64,000 nucleotides of DNA, from positions 987,816-1,051,815 of the forward strand of contig VWZP01002201.1 in assembly GCA_013396995.1 (NCBI GenBank), given 5' to 3'. Within the stretch, counting starts at the first letter, position 1, and each line of letters opens with the position of its first letter. Below, in pieces: positions 34,901-46,548 of the stretch. The notes under the pieces were generated by a model. It searched no databases. It was given only the letters and a program-made list of their open reading frames with translations, and was not told the DNA's origin. Source of the stretch: Dicaeum eximium (Eukaryota; Chordata; Aves; Passeriformes; Dicaeidae). A program made the position numbers and the translations under genes.

Positions 34901-37900
34901 CACCACAGTGACACAGCCTCTTCCTCCCTGATTGCTGCCCCTCCCCAGCTGTCAGGTACATGTGTGGCCCCCAGCCCCAATGTGCTGTCCTTTCTCTCCT
35001 GCATAAAGCTGCTGCGAGCCGTTCCCCTTGCCGGCACCACTGCCAGTTCCACCGTGACTCTCCGATAGGGCACGTTTCCATTACATAATTGTCCGTACAG
35101 ACCTTGCCAAATGCCACTAGAATCCTCTGGGGGAGAGTTACTTTAGGAAAAAAAATAAGCAAACATAACAAACAGGGATTTAGTCTCAGAAAGTACCTGG
35201 AGACAACAGGACATTGCTGGCTAACAGCAATATTGCTGATGACCTGGATTGGGAAGAGAGTTTGTTCTGTAACACAATTTACACAGGGACTAAAGGTTGA
35301 ATTTCCTGGCTTTTGCCCACGGGTGGCATCTCACTGTGCCACCACTGCCAAACCCAGGGAGGGTTTTGCCACTCTGTCCCTTGCCCGCAGGGGAGAACTG
35401 CGTGGGCAGCAGGCTGCGGCATCGCCGGGGCATGCGAGCCACTTCCCATCACAGCCACGACCTCCTCCTCCTGAGGAAATGCACTTCCTCTCAGCCTTCA
35501 ATGAATGGCTAGGCTCCCTTTTTCCCAAAACTCTGCTTCACCAAAACCTTCCACGGCGCTGCTGAGGAGACAAGCCCTGAGATGCAAGGTCCTGTGATGC
35601 AAAGCCTGGCAGTGTGAAGCCCTGCAGCTGCCTGGGGTTATTCCTGCCTAGATACAGGCTCTCCTGACAGGGCAACCCAGAAAGTGGCAGGAAGCCAAAC
35701 CCGTTTCTGGGAGAACCCAGAGGCCGCGTACCTGCAGCTCAGCTACGCCACCGTGCCAGAGGAGGCACGGTGCCCACTGCCATGGGGGACAGGAGGGTCC
35801 CTTCCCTAGGATAAACACCCCACTGCTCCTGGCTCCCCACTCTCACCGGGGCCGAACAGATGCTGCGGGGAGGGGTGCACGGTGCTGGTGCCACCCTGGC
35901 TGGGTCCCCTCTCCTCCGGTCAATCAGGCGGTCAGCCGAGTGGAAGGGGACTTTGGGTGTAAACAGTCCCCGTGCCCCTGTCGCAGGAATGTTGGGAGCA
36001 ACAAGGGGGCCTTTGTGCAGCACCAGGCCCCGTCCCAGTGCCCCCGGCCTGGCCCTCCCCCACCCCGGCACCGCACTTTCCCCCCTGCTTTTTCCTAGTA
36101 TTATTCGGAGGAGCGGCGGGTGCGCAAGAATGTGCCCCGTCAGCACAAGCGGCTGCAAAGAGCTAAATTCTTATCAGCTGTTGGAAAGGAGGAAACAGGA
36201 GCTGTTGTTTACAGAGAAGTCGGCCGCCTCTCCCCCTGCAGCCCCTTCTCCCTCCCTGCCAGCGCTGCATGACAGCAACTTCAGGGCTGAGCCTGCCTCT
36301 CGACCTGCCCTGCTTTTCACTCCAGGCTGGGCTCAGCATCCTGCCGTGGGCTCTGCCTCTGTCCCTGGGTGGGTGCTGGGGACCAGGGGCACCAACCCTG
36401 CCACAGTGCCACAACAGGAAGCTGCCAGCAAAGCCAAAAGACTTAAAAGTCACAGAGAGGAGGCATCACCAGTGCAGAGCAAAGCGTGCTCAGATTCAGC
36501 TGTAGCTTGCCCATGCACGCCTGGGATAGATACAGAGCTGGCATCACCATGTCCAGTGTGTCCCACGGCTGGGTAACCTCAGCACTGCCGGCCCTGCCCC
36601 TGTTAGTGCAGCTCTTCTGCAGCCCCAGCTCTTGGAGGCAGCTTCAACATTCTCATTCCCAAGCACCTGCCAGCCATGGTGCCTTCCAGGACACCATCCC
36701 ATGCATCCCCCTTGCACTGATGCAAAGATCTCGGTATTTCACAGCCAGCTTCACTAGCAAAGTGCTCTCTTGTAAGAATGCAGAGCATCACAAGTTCCTA
36801 AATAATTGCTTCAGCAAAAAAAAAAAAAGCAATAATGGATTTTCATACCATTTTTGTTTTTCCCAATATTACCAGTCAGATGCTTCAAAAACCCTCGTCC
36901 AGCAAGCGGGCTCTCAGGTACACACAGGACAGGGCTCCCCAAGTCATTTATTTCCTGTGTGAGCAGCTGCTTTAGCACAGGCTGCTCATCAAGTCACACA
37001 TCCCAAACTGTGAGGTGTTCAATCAAACCCAGGCCCAGTTTTAAGGTGTAAACCCATGACGGTGCAACATAATTGTGCCCTATTGCATCTACATGGTGAC
37101 AACAGTGCAGCCATGTGGGTTTAGGAGTGGAGATGAACATGGACAGAAATATTCACTTATGAGGCCAAGTAAGGGAGGGAGAGAGGGAAAAATTAAGTGA
37201 AATGGGGATGTTCAAAACCTTCATCAAGTAGAGGCATTGCCTGAATGTCTTCAGCCCTGCATGGCACGGGCTGGTCAGATCCTGAAAGGGTTAAAATATT
37301 GGACTATTGTTTCACCCCCAGTACCTGGGCTCACCAGAAATATTCAAAAAGGTGAAGTGAGGAAGGGGGATGGGAGAAAACAAAAAGAAATAAAGCAAGA
37401 ACCCCCTTGCAAGCACCCGACTGGTCACTTGGCACCAAGAGACTTGTCTGCCTTCAAAAGTGTTTTTATTTTGGCCTGGGCAGCTGGGTTATTTGAGGTG
37501 AAAGGAGGTCAGTTTGACCTTAAAACAAAAGCCCCATTCCCTTTCATCCCCAGAGAGAGGGAGGAGGGAAGAGAAAGCAGGGAGGGAGACAGATGCTCCT
37601 CTACATATAGAGGGAGAGGAAGAGCTGTGAGAGCAGGAGAGGCACTTGCCTCCTTGCCTTGCCGGTAAGGGAAGGGGGAGACGAAAAGAGGAAGGGCAGC
37701 TGCCACACAAACCCTGACTGCTCGGCTCCATCACAGCAAGGGAGTGCACCCAGAGCACCCCAAAAGCGCAGCCTGCCCACAGCACCCAGGGAGCCACGAG
37801 AAGATCCCGCTCCTCAGCTGGGACGGGGCAGGGGGATTGCCCCCAGAGGGCTGCAAAGCCTCCTGCAGCCCGACCACCCACCCAAAACTGAACCTGAAAC

Positions 37901-39265
37901 CCTTCCCAACCTGAACCCTGCTGTGGCTGGGTGTGGGATCCCTGTACCTCTCTCTACCCAACATCAGCAGGCAGCAGGAGACAAGTCTGGTAAAGCATCC
38001 AGGTTGGGAAGAGACATCCAGGTTGGAAAAGGACATCTGAAGTTGTTTCCTAACTTTGCCTGTCGTTCCCTGCACAAGCAGACTGGAACAAGAGGGAAGC
38101 TGGCTCTCAACTCCACTCCTCCAGAAAAACACCCTGTTTACCTGAAAGTGACTCTTTAATTCCTTTTCCCAAGGCAGAGACAAGACTGCCAAAAGCACCG
38201 TGTACAGCTGGTATCTCCATCCTCTTCCCCCCATTTGGCTTTGCATCTTCCCTGTAGTCAGTGATCCTGTGGCTCAGTCCTCAGTGGGGAGCAAGACACA
38301 GTGTCTTCCCCCACTCCCAAGCAGAGCAGGGGACCAAAACACCAAAGCAATTTGCCCACAGATTACTGAGTATTCATTGTCACTGGTTTACTCCTCATCC
38401 ACCCTGTTTACCAGCTAATCCATTGTGCTGCCAATGGTCCATAGACCCAGAGCATCCTGGTGGAAAGCCCGCTGCAGTTCAGCTGCTCTGAAGCCACCTG
38501 CACGCTGCACACAACAGCAGTGCTGCATTTTTTTTGCATTAGCTGCACTGCAAAGGGGTAAGACATCACTCTTCAGCAGCAACTTCCCCAGTGGTAGCAG
38601 GGAGGCCACAAAGCTTTGTCACAAAGATTTGGGACAGCCTAGAAGGTGATGCTATACCCAAGCAAAGCCTAGCCACGAGGGGAGAGTGCTCAGCTTCCTG
38701 CCTGCTGTCAGGATGCAACGCTTAGGCAGCAAAGTTTCAAAATAAGCCAGGACCCAAGCTCAGCAGAGCACTGGCTGCAGACATCCTTGTTATTGGAATG
38801 CCTTGTCCTTACCACTGGTGAACCAGCCACGTACGGTTGCTCAGAGACATTCGACTTTCCCGAGCATCATAAGCGGGACCCAGCTGCCCCACGGTACCAG
38901 TCAGTCCCCAAAACCAGTGGCAAGCAGGTGCGTGTCACCCTGAGCATGTCCATTTTCCTGCTCCTCTCCTGGCCTACTGCCATATACAAGGAAATCATGA
39001 CAAGCATCAGGCTGGGAAACCCCTCCTTTCCCTGCTGGCCTGGTTCTGCTGAGGCAAGGTGTGGGGTGGGAGCAGCATCCTGCCCGTTGCTGGTAGCTGC
39101 CCAGCACTTACTGAAGTAGAAGCCCCTGTCCCCGCAGACGAACTGCAGCGTGTCCACCAGCTCCCCGCCGCACAGGGTCTCCGCCGTGCCGTAGGCGGCC
39201 GCCGAGTCCAGCGCGTAGGCCAGGAACGCCAGGAGCAGCAGCAGCATCCGCCTGGCCGCGCACAT
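31723..39265 (-). CDS. IGF2: Insulin-like growth factor II precursor (join of three exons, 187 aa)
   Basis: The coding sequence joins 39265..39112, 32578..32412 and 31965..31723 on the minus strand (154+167+243 nt), giving 187 residues plus TGA, the length of chicken IGF2. Domain order: signal peptide 1-24 with a poly-Leu core; mature peptide 25-91 starting YGTAETLCGG; E propeptide 92-187. The six insulin-fold cysteines are C32, C44, C70, C71, C75 and C84, with the A-chain motif [11 protein letters not shown] at 65-75. All junctions have GT/AG sites. The first intron splits codon 52 (phase 1) and the second is phase 0 after K107, as in other vertebrate IGF2 genes. The product is a secreted growth factor acting through the IGF1 receptor; bird IGF2R is reported not to bind it and avian IGF2 is reported biallelic (established knowledge). 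A basic RRQR at 131-134 in the E domain fits proprotein-convertase processing. A longer in-frame start in the leader exon is listed separately. Confidence 0.97.
31966..32411 (-). other. IGF2: IGF2 last intron
   Basis: A 446-bp intron with donor GTGAGG and acceptor TTGCAG on the minus strand. It contains a CR1 3'-end fragment on the opposite strand (32,068-32,201). Nothing else was recognised in it. Confidence 0.9.
32068..32201 (+). mobile_element. CR1 LINE 3'-end fragment
   Basis: The sequence follows the CR1 3' terminus: CATCCCTGG..., then AGGTTGGACAGGGCTC, GAGCAACCTGATC, GACCTTTAAAGGTC and CTTCCAACC, ending in a decayed copy of the terminal CATTCTATGATTCT repeat. It is 5'-truncated, about 130 bp, and lies antisense to IGF2 within its last intron. 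Confidence 0.9.
32412..32578 (-). CDS. IGF2: IGF2 second coding exon (end of B, C, A, D domains and start of E)
   Basis: The acceptor ends CTGCAG and the exon begins GT-AGA-CCG, completing Ser52 and adding Arg-Pro. It encodes the C-domain RNNRRINR, the A-domain [20 protein letters not shown], the D-domain AKSVKSE and the start of the E domain (RDLSATSLAGLPALSK). It ends AAG|GTGAGG (donor bases 32411-32406), phase 0. The 167-nt length keeps the total frame intact. The basic R-N-N-R-R stretch in the C domain is not a cleavage site in IGFs, which keep the C domain. The usual propeptide cut is after E91 at the E-R junction. Confidence 0.97.
33645..33835. repeat. Degenerate ATGTGCA/CACATGTG-rich repeat in IGF2 intron
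   Basis: Motifs such as CCACATGTG, AGATGTGCAACAC, CTGTGCATTCAATGCA, CCACATGTGCAAC and CTCCATGCACAGCAGAGCCC recur with variable spacing, suggesting a decayed minisatellite with units of roughly 40-60 bp. Units are too diverged to delimit by eye. Confidence 0.45.
37506..37520. promoter_or_regulatory. Perfect palindromic oestrogen response element (candidate)
   Basis: The sequence AGGTCAGTTTGACCT is an exact match to the 15-bp ERE consensus: inverted AGGTCA half-sites with a 3-base spacer. It lies in the IGF2 intron about 1.6 kb downstream of the first classical coding exon. Binding by ESR1/ESR2 is inferred from the motif alone. Confidence 0.6.
37997..38030. repeat. Short tandem duplication (CATCCAGGTTGG..A)
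   Basis: CATCCAGGTTGG(G/A)AA occurs twice about 20 bases apart inside the IGF2 intron. The second copy continues AAGGACATCTGAAG, which loosely resembles a CR1 3' end but is too short to assign. Confidence 0.5.
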
Positions 39266-39274
39266 CCTCTGCAC
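39112..39274 (-). CDS. IGF2: IGF2 first classical coding exon (signal peptide and B domain)
   Basis: The exon starts at 39274 after a pyrimidine-rich acceptor ending CCCCAG. Nine bases (GTGCAGAGG) precede the classical ATG at 39265. It encodes residues 1-51 plus the first base of codon 52 and ends at the donor A|GTAAGT (intron bases 39111-39106). The residues include the signal peptide (MCAARRM then a Leu-rich core, ending DSAAA) and the B-domain motifs TLCGGELVDTLQFVC and GDRGFYF. The reading frame stays open across the nine pre-ATG bases (Val-Gln-Arg), which lets the leader exon be translated in frame. The local sequence is CpG-rich. The start was chosen by similarity to the known 187-residue avian precursor; A at -3 gives a fair Kozak context. 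Confidence 0.96.
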
Positions 39275-40320
39275 CTGGGGACAGAGGCACAGCGTTAGCA
39301 CCGCGGGACAGACCCTCTCTGCCCCCTCCCGTGGCCCAGACCCCCCGTGCCCCCAGCACGCCCGGGAGCCGATGCCCAGCCATGTCGGGATGCTGCTGCT
39401 GCTGCGGGAAGGAGCGGCAGCGCTGCGACAGCCGCTGGCTGGGGTGAGGCCAGCTCCCTGCGCTCGGCCCACGCGCAACAGCTCCGGGCACACAAGCTTT
39501 GCATTGGAGAGGTTTTTCCATTGGAAAATCCCACTTCAGCCTACCTCTAAAAGGTTTTTCTTTCCCCTGCTCTTTCAACAGTGTGATTTTTTTTTTCTTT
39601 TTACCCCCCCTTTAAAAGGGAATTTATTCAAATTATTATCGGTAGGTGTTTTTTTTTTCTCCTCTTCCGATGCCAGGTTTTTATGCCCTGTCTGAAAACA
39701 TGCCCATGCAAAGAGAAATCAAGTGAAGCTTCCACCTGTCCTAGAGCTGCTTTTGAGGAAAGCTGGGAAGAACAGCTTTTGTCCCAGGCATGTGAGAGAG
39801 ATGAGGCTCAAGCAATCAAGAGGCTGATTGCACAAGCTGTGTTTGCTGACAAGAGTTGGGACTGAGAAGATATCCTTCAGGAATAATGTGGTCCCATGGG
39901 AAACACACCTGTGGCATCACTAGGGAGGGCAAAGGCAGTGTCAGACAAGGCAGAGCATTAAAGAAGAAACTCCCTGGATATTTGCTAACTAGCCCAAAGA
40001 CTTGGCTGAAGCAAACAGCTTTACCTCCGGGTCAGCCTCTGCAGGTGTAAAGCAAGTGTGCTATAGCCTCACTGGATGGGGCAAAACCCATGAATGGTTC
40101 AAGACATTATAGTCCCTCAATGATGAGCCTCACTGCCAAATAATGCTGGGTTTTGACCAGACAGGTAAGCTCAAAATGAAGAGAAGCATGTCAAAATAGC
40201 AGACAGTGGGTGGCAACCCTAATCTCAAGCAGAGCATCCTCTCTCCTCACTAATGTTCAACCAAGACACTAGGTTTCACATCCAGCTTTCATCACCATAG
40301 CATCTGAGCAACTCGAGAAT

Positions 40321-40490
40321 AATATCAGTTAATGAATATTACCTCACCCCCCCGGGATGCTCGGAGATGGAGCCGAAGCCCAGGATAGATTGAATGACTC
40401 GCCCAAGGTCACAGGGGAAGTCTGCAGCACAGCCAGGAAATTAGCCCAGGTCCCCTGAGGCCCTGCTACGGTCCTGCCAGCAATAAAGAC
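40321..40490 (-). mobile_element. MIR-like ancient SINE relic
   Basis: The strand-reversed MIR core signature GACTCGCCCAAGGTCAC is present, followed by AGGGGAAGTCTGCAGCACAGCCAGGAA and CCCAGGTCCCCTGAG, the usual layout of amniote CORE/MIR SINEs. It is highly diverged and the boundaries are approximate. Confidence 0.65.
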
Positions 40491-43400
40491 ACCCTTGCTC
40501 CCGAATTTTTAGTAGCACGTAGCTCAAATTGTCACCGCTAGAAATGCATCATGCTTACAACTCATGAGCTCTACTGAGCAGCAGCAGGAGAGGGATCAGC
40601 AGCAGGAAAAGCCAAAACAGAGGTTTCAAGGTTTGGGCGGGCTGTGGGGGACGTTCCTTCTGCTTGAGTTTTGATGGCCACAGTATTGCTCAGTCTGTGT
40701 TGGCAGAGATCAGCAAGACTGGCAGAATCCCTTCAAAGCCCTGGACAAGAGAGGCAGCAGCCCCGGGAACAAACTGGTCTCTAATCAGCAAGTGATGGGA
40801 CCAGGACCAGCTTTTCCAGTAGCAATGGCCCCATCAGCACACTGCAGGGACTTTGTTCTGTATTACAATAGGAGCAGAGGGATGGCACCAGGCTCTGACA
40901 CCACGCTGCCAAGCTGCAGTGTTTTACGACCAGCACCTTTTCACCTCCATTTTTTTTTTAAATCGAGTGGCCCACAGTTGTTTATTGGGCCTCTCCAACA
41001 TGAACACAGCATCACTTTCACTGCTGGCTGTGGGCACTGTGGCTAATGAGCAGGCTGCATGCTGGCCTCCCCAAGCCAGAGCCAGACCAGACACGAAGGG
41101 GTTGATGAGTGGCACAGGTGACAAACACCACTTTTCCTCCGCATTCAGCCTAAAGAAAAGGGTGAGATGCTCTGAAGCAAGGGGAGAGAGATTTTGTCAG
41201 CAGGTGATATTTGATGCTGGGGAGACCTGATATCTTCTGTGGAAAAACACTTGTGCTCCTCAGAAAATACCTGCTCCTGCACAAGCTGCACTGCAAGCTC
41301 CTGGCAGCCTTCCCTGCAAGCCCTTTCCAGGTGCCCACACACCCCGTAACTCCGGCCAGGAAACGCCCCTGAAGCTGCAGGAAGAGGGAGAGCCCCAGTG
41401 TTGTCATCCAGAGCACGGCTAACGTGGAGGTGTGAAATGCAACTAAGTCTACCTTGGCCCATGCACCAGCCACCAGCCCTTCCCTCTGCTGTCACCTTGG
41501 CGTCCCCCTGCTCCTTCCAGTAGCTGTGTAATGAGAAACCAGGCAGCAAAGCAAAGAGCATCTTTATTTACTACCCAGTGCTGCAGTTTCTCTCCAGCTT
41601 GATGGGAGCTGCAACCCAACTCAAGCCCGTAAGCCCTCCCCTCTCCCTTTGGCCCTCCTGACTCTGCAAATGAAAAGCCCCCAGACTTCACACAAAGGCT
41701 ACAGAGGCTCCAAGGGTGCCATCACTGGCTCAACATGTCCCAATAACCTTTCAATTGATCCTTCCCTCCCTCACAAGCAGGGATGAGCAGACCCATGCAG
41801 GAAAGCTCACACCTGCCTCACCATGGCTGCCAGAGCAGGTGCTGCTCCCCAAAACAGGGTGTCATGGCACAGCTGGGTACCTGCAGCCCACAACCTGGCT
41901 GGTGCAAGCACCATGCCAGCTGCACAGGGGGCAGGAACTCAATGGCTGCTTAGCATGAGGAGTCTAAGCCCTGTGCATACCTCCAAGACTTCATTCTGCA
42001 CTGGAAACATGAGACAGCACAGCTTTCGGTTTCTAGTCCCAAGCATTAGGACAGGCATGGTCTCCTCAGCTGTTGAACAGGAGCAAATTCACACCAATGG
42101 TTGCAAGAACCTTCATCTTTTATTAGAAAGCCTCTCTTACATGTAATGGAACAGGAATAAGGCAGCACAAGGGAAGTGGACCACTTCCCTAAAGGACAAG
42201 GTCCTGTCTCTGCTAGAAGAGAGGCCACAGCTGCCACGGTCCCATTCTTGCCAAAGCAGGTTCAACCAGCCATGCTGACTGCTGTTGTTCCTCAGTGCCC
42301 AGGTAGAGCTCAAAGGCTCTAGGATGAAGTGGGAATGGCAGCGTGAGACATGCCAGATGCCCAACAAGCTGAGCACCAAATTCCTCCTAAGAAGGGCCTG
42401 GACCCCACACAGTGTGCAAGAGGGTGATGCAAGAGGAATTTCTTGGTTGCACAGGTGACCTGTACCACCCTGGGAATCACCCCTGAAGCTCCTTTGAATA
42501 ACTCACATCTGAAGCAGCAATATCAGTGCAGAACAGGCTCAGACAAGGTATCAGCACATACACTGCTGGCCTCTCCCTCCCTGGAGAGGGTCTGCTTTGC
42601 TCTCCATCCTCCATGCCTCTCTCATGCCTTTCCCGGTGCCCTCAGCACCCCACACAAAGCCAGGCTGCCACTGGAACCAGCTCAGCCACAAGCTGCCATG
42701 TGCAGGGTGTTCCTGTGTGTTCCTGCCCTGCAGCACATGTCACTGCACCCATGGCCAGGGACCCCCAAACACCTCGTGGAGCCCCCAGCCAGCAGAGAGG
42801 TCCAACAGAGAGGGTTCTCTCTGAGAGGCTGTGCTGTGCTGGGAGTGAGCTCGAGGGCAGGTCTGCACTGGAGTCACCGTCCCACCCGAGACAGTTAAAG
42901 GATTTTTTCAGGATCTGCTGCTGAATCAGCTGGATCAACAGTTTCTGTCCAGCTGCTGGGGAGTTGGGGGCCAAGAGGCCACAATGTGCTCAAAGGCCCA
43001 GTTGCCAAGTCTCAGAGTACAGCTCAGGCATCCCTTGCATCCAGGCTTGTGCTGAGCAAACCAAACCATGATGCCTCTTGGGCAACAAATATCTGCCCAA
43101 AAACAGAGACAAAACCTCCTGTCTGACCTAATTCCTTCTTCAGTCTGGCCTTCATTGCAATTTAATATGAACAGAACAACGTAGGAGGGAATTGACAGAT
43201 GGCCCAGTCTGTAAAATTTGGATTTGGACAGCAAAAAGAAAAAGAAAAAAAGAAAAAAAAAAATCTTTGTGGAGCAGTGCAGGGTTTAAAAGGAAGCATG
43301 GCAAAAGAAAAGTTGTCAGCCCAAACCCAGTGGCAAGTGCCAGAGGGGAAAACCCCAGTTTACACATCCCAGCATCCCTCACACTCCACTCCTTAAAAAC

Positions 43401-45878
43401 AAAAACCTGATGTTTCAGTACCCTGATGATTGCCTGTGAGAGATGCTGAACATCTGCCTCTCTGCATTACTCCTCTCCATGGACAGCCCCAGGAGAGTGG
43501 GGAGCTGAGCCGGTTCTGAGCGTGGCAATCCCGAAGGAGCAGGATGTGGGCATGTGCCAACCTCACAAGTGCCAAGTGAATGCCACCCCTGCCCACGGGG
43601 CAACCCAACCTCACACGGGGCACTGGGCCATGGTGCCCGAGGTGCCAAGGAACAAAGGGATAATGGAAGCCAGTGTGAGAGGCAGGTGCCTTGGCAGCTG
43701 AAAACCACCCGGGAGCTGCATCCTGGGCAGAGGCACAGGGATGAGCTGCCCAGCAGTAACTGAAGGCAGAGGAATCACCTCATGCCCTGCCACAGAAGAG
43801 CCTCTCCTTTCATCTGGAGGAGAAAGGAGATTTCCAACCACCCACAGCTTGGAAGAAGCAGGCTTCAAAACACAAAACTTTTGACCGCTGAGTTGTCAGG
43901 CGAATAAAAACGACTCAGGAGGACCAGGGGTTTTGCTGTTTAACTCAGGCTTGAAAAAAATAAAATACCTTCTGATTCTTGGCACCTGGCTCGCATGACA
44001 TTCACATGGCTGAGGCTGGCAATACTGCTGCTATTTTTAGCCCTCACTTTTTTTGTCTTCACTGCTCGTCCCCATCCACTCTGCCCCACACCGGGGGTCA
44101 CCTTTCTGCCTTCCATCCCATGAGCCCAGAGAGGCACCTGCCTCCTCTGCCTGGGGCAGGCAGGGAAGTGCTGCCCACACCCCAGGTCTAGAACTACTGT
44201 GCCTGTGGAAAAATCAAGCTGAAAAAGGTGAATGGGGTATTGAGTACTATTTACTCACCCCACTGGGGAGTAAGAGTGTATTGCATAAATTTTGGTATGC
44301 AGCCCAGAAATATTTGATTTATTGTATTAAAAAAAAAAAGGAAATGCAATCTTGCTTAACTCTTCTAAAGACAGCTGGCAGGACCCAGTGAAGGGATTTA
44401 AGTCTGTTTTAGTAGCCTCACTTAACTCCTTTCTTTATTGCTCCTCTCTCCTTTCTGCATTCCCTTCCAAAACCTGGAGTATATCAGGGAAAGTTAACAG
44501 CAAGTTAAGCTGTTAAATCAGGAACTGTGGTGACTGGAGTCTACTGGCAAGTGATATTCCCACAACACGTTGAACTTGCTTTATGTCTTGGCAGAGCAAC
44601 TTTAACCCTTTCAGAGCCAGGCTGTAAGGCCAAGGCAGACTTCCTCCCCTGGTGCCCCCCTCTCCTGACCCCTCACACAGCCATGCCGAGGGAGGCCGAT
44701 ATCGCTTTCCCCGCTAAGACACTCATCAGCTTTTAAAAGCAAAGACAATCCAAAGAAGGATCGGAGAGGTCAGCCCCAGGACACGAGCTGGGAGAGGGTG
44801 GGCCACTCACAGTGCTCATATGCACTGCTGGAAACACACCAGCTCCTCGGTCCCTCTAAAAATAAGACCTCACCTGCTGTGTTTGCTTTATTTAAAAAAA
44901 GAAAAGTACAGAAATGCTTTTCTCTGGTGCTCCGTGGGACAAGCTGGGCTCGTGCTGAAGCCTATAGGAATCAAGGGGAAGACACGCACTGAGAACTCCG
45001 GGTTGACTGGTCAAAGAAGCAGCCCTCCAGCCAGGCTGAAAAAAAGATCACCTGTCAGAAAGAGCTCTGGGACACACACGCAGACACATTTTGGCTCTCA
45101 AATTTCATGCAGCGGTGGGAGGGGACCTGCGGTGTCAAATCTTTTATCCCTTAATGAATTTTCACAGGAGCTGGGATAGCCCCTTTGAAAGGCTGAGTGA
45201 ACTTGTGTGGGTGTCAACAACACGGAGCAAGATTTACGGCTCTGACCCATTCACCTCCACCAAAATTGTCAAGTTGGGTCCAAAACAGCACAGTGGAACT
45301 CAAATCAGGAGTGTCAGTCAGTTTTATACCTCCAGATGTCCTTAGCACAAAGTCATCCTTAACAAAACCCCACGACCCAGGCTCCTCAACTCCACTCTAA
45401 ATCAAGGCAAGAGGAGGAATAAAAATCCCAACACGTTGAACCCTGCAAAGTAAAAGGGAAAAAAAAAAAAGCCTCCCACATACACTCACAATCTGACAAT
45501 AAACAAACCCAAAGAAAAACATGCCTCAGTCTCCCGAGCACATCCCAGCATTTGGAAGAAAACTACAGATTTTGTATAGGAAGCCTGGGTTGAAAGCAGA
45601 GGCTCTCCCGAGGTGTCTGTTTAAAACCACCCACACAAACCTTGTTTTTACACTTGATTGCTCCACAACACCCTAGCGAGACCTGGCGTATCAGCAACCT
45701 TGCTGAAGTACCCTTGGCTGGAGGGGAGGCAGCCACATCTGCTGGTACAGTAACGCTAAATCCGAGTTCCCTCATGTGCCCCAATTCCCTACTGCTCAAC
45801 AGAGTGCTAAAACCTTTCCAAGTTGCTCTCTTAAAACAATTACTGTAGGGAAAAGCAATAGGGAAGGAAGAAGAAGAA

Positions 45879-46351
45879 AAAAAATTTAAAAAATCACAGA
45901 AAGTCGAAGGCTGCACGCCAACCATTAACTCTCACTCCATTTTGGCTTCGCTTTCTTGTTTTTCCTCTCAGTATTTTTATCCCTCCCGAGACCAAACACA
46001 CCGCAGTGTTTTGCAGAAGAGAGTTTAATAATCTCCCGGCTCTCCGCAGCNGGGGCCGCCCCGCCGGCCGCGGCTGGGCCGGCGCTCGGGGTCCCTCTAG
46101 TGACACGCGTGGGGACGGCGGCGGCGGGGCCGGCGCGGCTCGGGATGGCTCGGGATGGCTGAGCGGCGCCCGCGGGGGNAAAAAATTTAAAAAATCACAG
46201 AAAGTCGAAGGCTGCACGCCAACCATTAACTCTCACTCCATTTTGGCTTCGCTTTCTTGTTTTTCCTCTCAGTATTTTTATCCCTCCCGAGACCAAACAC
46301 ACCGCAGTGTTTTGCAGAAGAGAGTTTAATAATCTCCCGGCTCTCCGCAGC
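45879..46351. other. Probable assembly artefact: 172-bp direct duplication around a 127-bp orphan insert
   Basis: Bases 45879-46050 and 46180-46351 appear identical (offset 301). Between them lie single Ns at 46051 and 46179 and a 127-bp GC-rich segment that resembles neither flank. Removing 301 bp gives a smooth sequence. Single-N joins and exact identity point to misjoined contig ends rather than a biological duplication. Confidence 0.85.
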
Positions 46352-46548
46352 CGGAGCACCGCCAGTGCCGTCTCCCCGCGCGTCTCTCCGCTCCCGCAGC
46401 CGCCCCGCGCGGAGGGAGCGCCGCGGGCAGCCGGGGGCCGCGCAGCGCTGCGTGACCTCGCATAGCCCCGGCCCGGCCCCCGCACGGCCGCGGCCGCCCC
46501 TCCGCCGCTCCCCACGCGGGACCGCGCCGGCTCCGCGCCGGCANTTAC

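Larger units (their letters stand above)
32579..39111 (-). other. IGF2: IGF2 intron between first and second classical coding exons
   Basis: A 6.5-kb intron with donor GTAAGT at 39111 and acceptor CTGCAG at 32579. In mammals the corresponding intron hosts miR-483; I looked for a similar C/U-rich hairpin and found none. It contains a CpG-rich patch near 32,865-32,960, a degenerate repeat near 33,645-33,835, a purine-rich tract at 37,550-37,630 and a perfect ERE palindrome at 37,506. No coding exon was seen inside it. Confidence 0.85.
39275..46548 (-). other. IGF2: IGF2 intron between leader exon and first classical coding exon
   Basis: A 7.3-kb intron from donor GTAAN at 46548 to acceptor CCCCAG at 39275. 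It contains a MIR-like SINE relic, an assembly-artefact duplication at its 5' end and no recognisable coding exon. Alternative leader exons cannot be excluded. The other sequence is unremarkable unique DNA, with a short inverted repeat TTAACAGC/GCTGTTAA at 44,494-44,516. Confidence 0.75.

Noticed and set aside
35860..36576. 238-codon plus-strand open frame inside the IGF2 intron
   Set aside because: Antisense to the intron, low-complexity Pro/Ala/Ser content, no domain and no splice or polyadenylation context.
37550..37690. Purine-rich stretch as a possible miR-483 homologue
   Set aside because: No hairpin with the miR-483 arms could be formed; only general purine/pyrimidine bias is shared.
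45879..46351. Biological tandem duplication at the IGF2 promoter-proximal intron
   Set aside because: Exact-looking identity with single-N joins fits an assembly artefact better than a real duplication.
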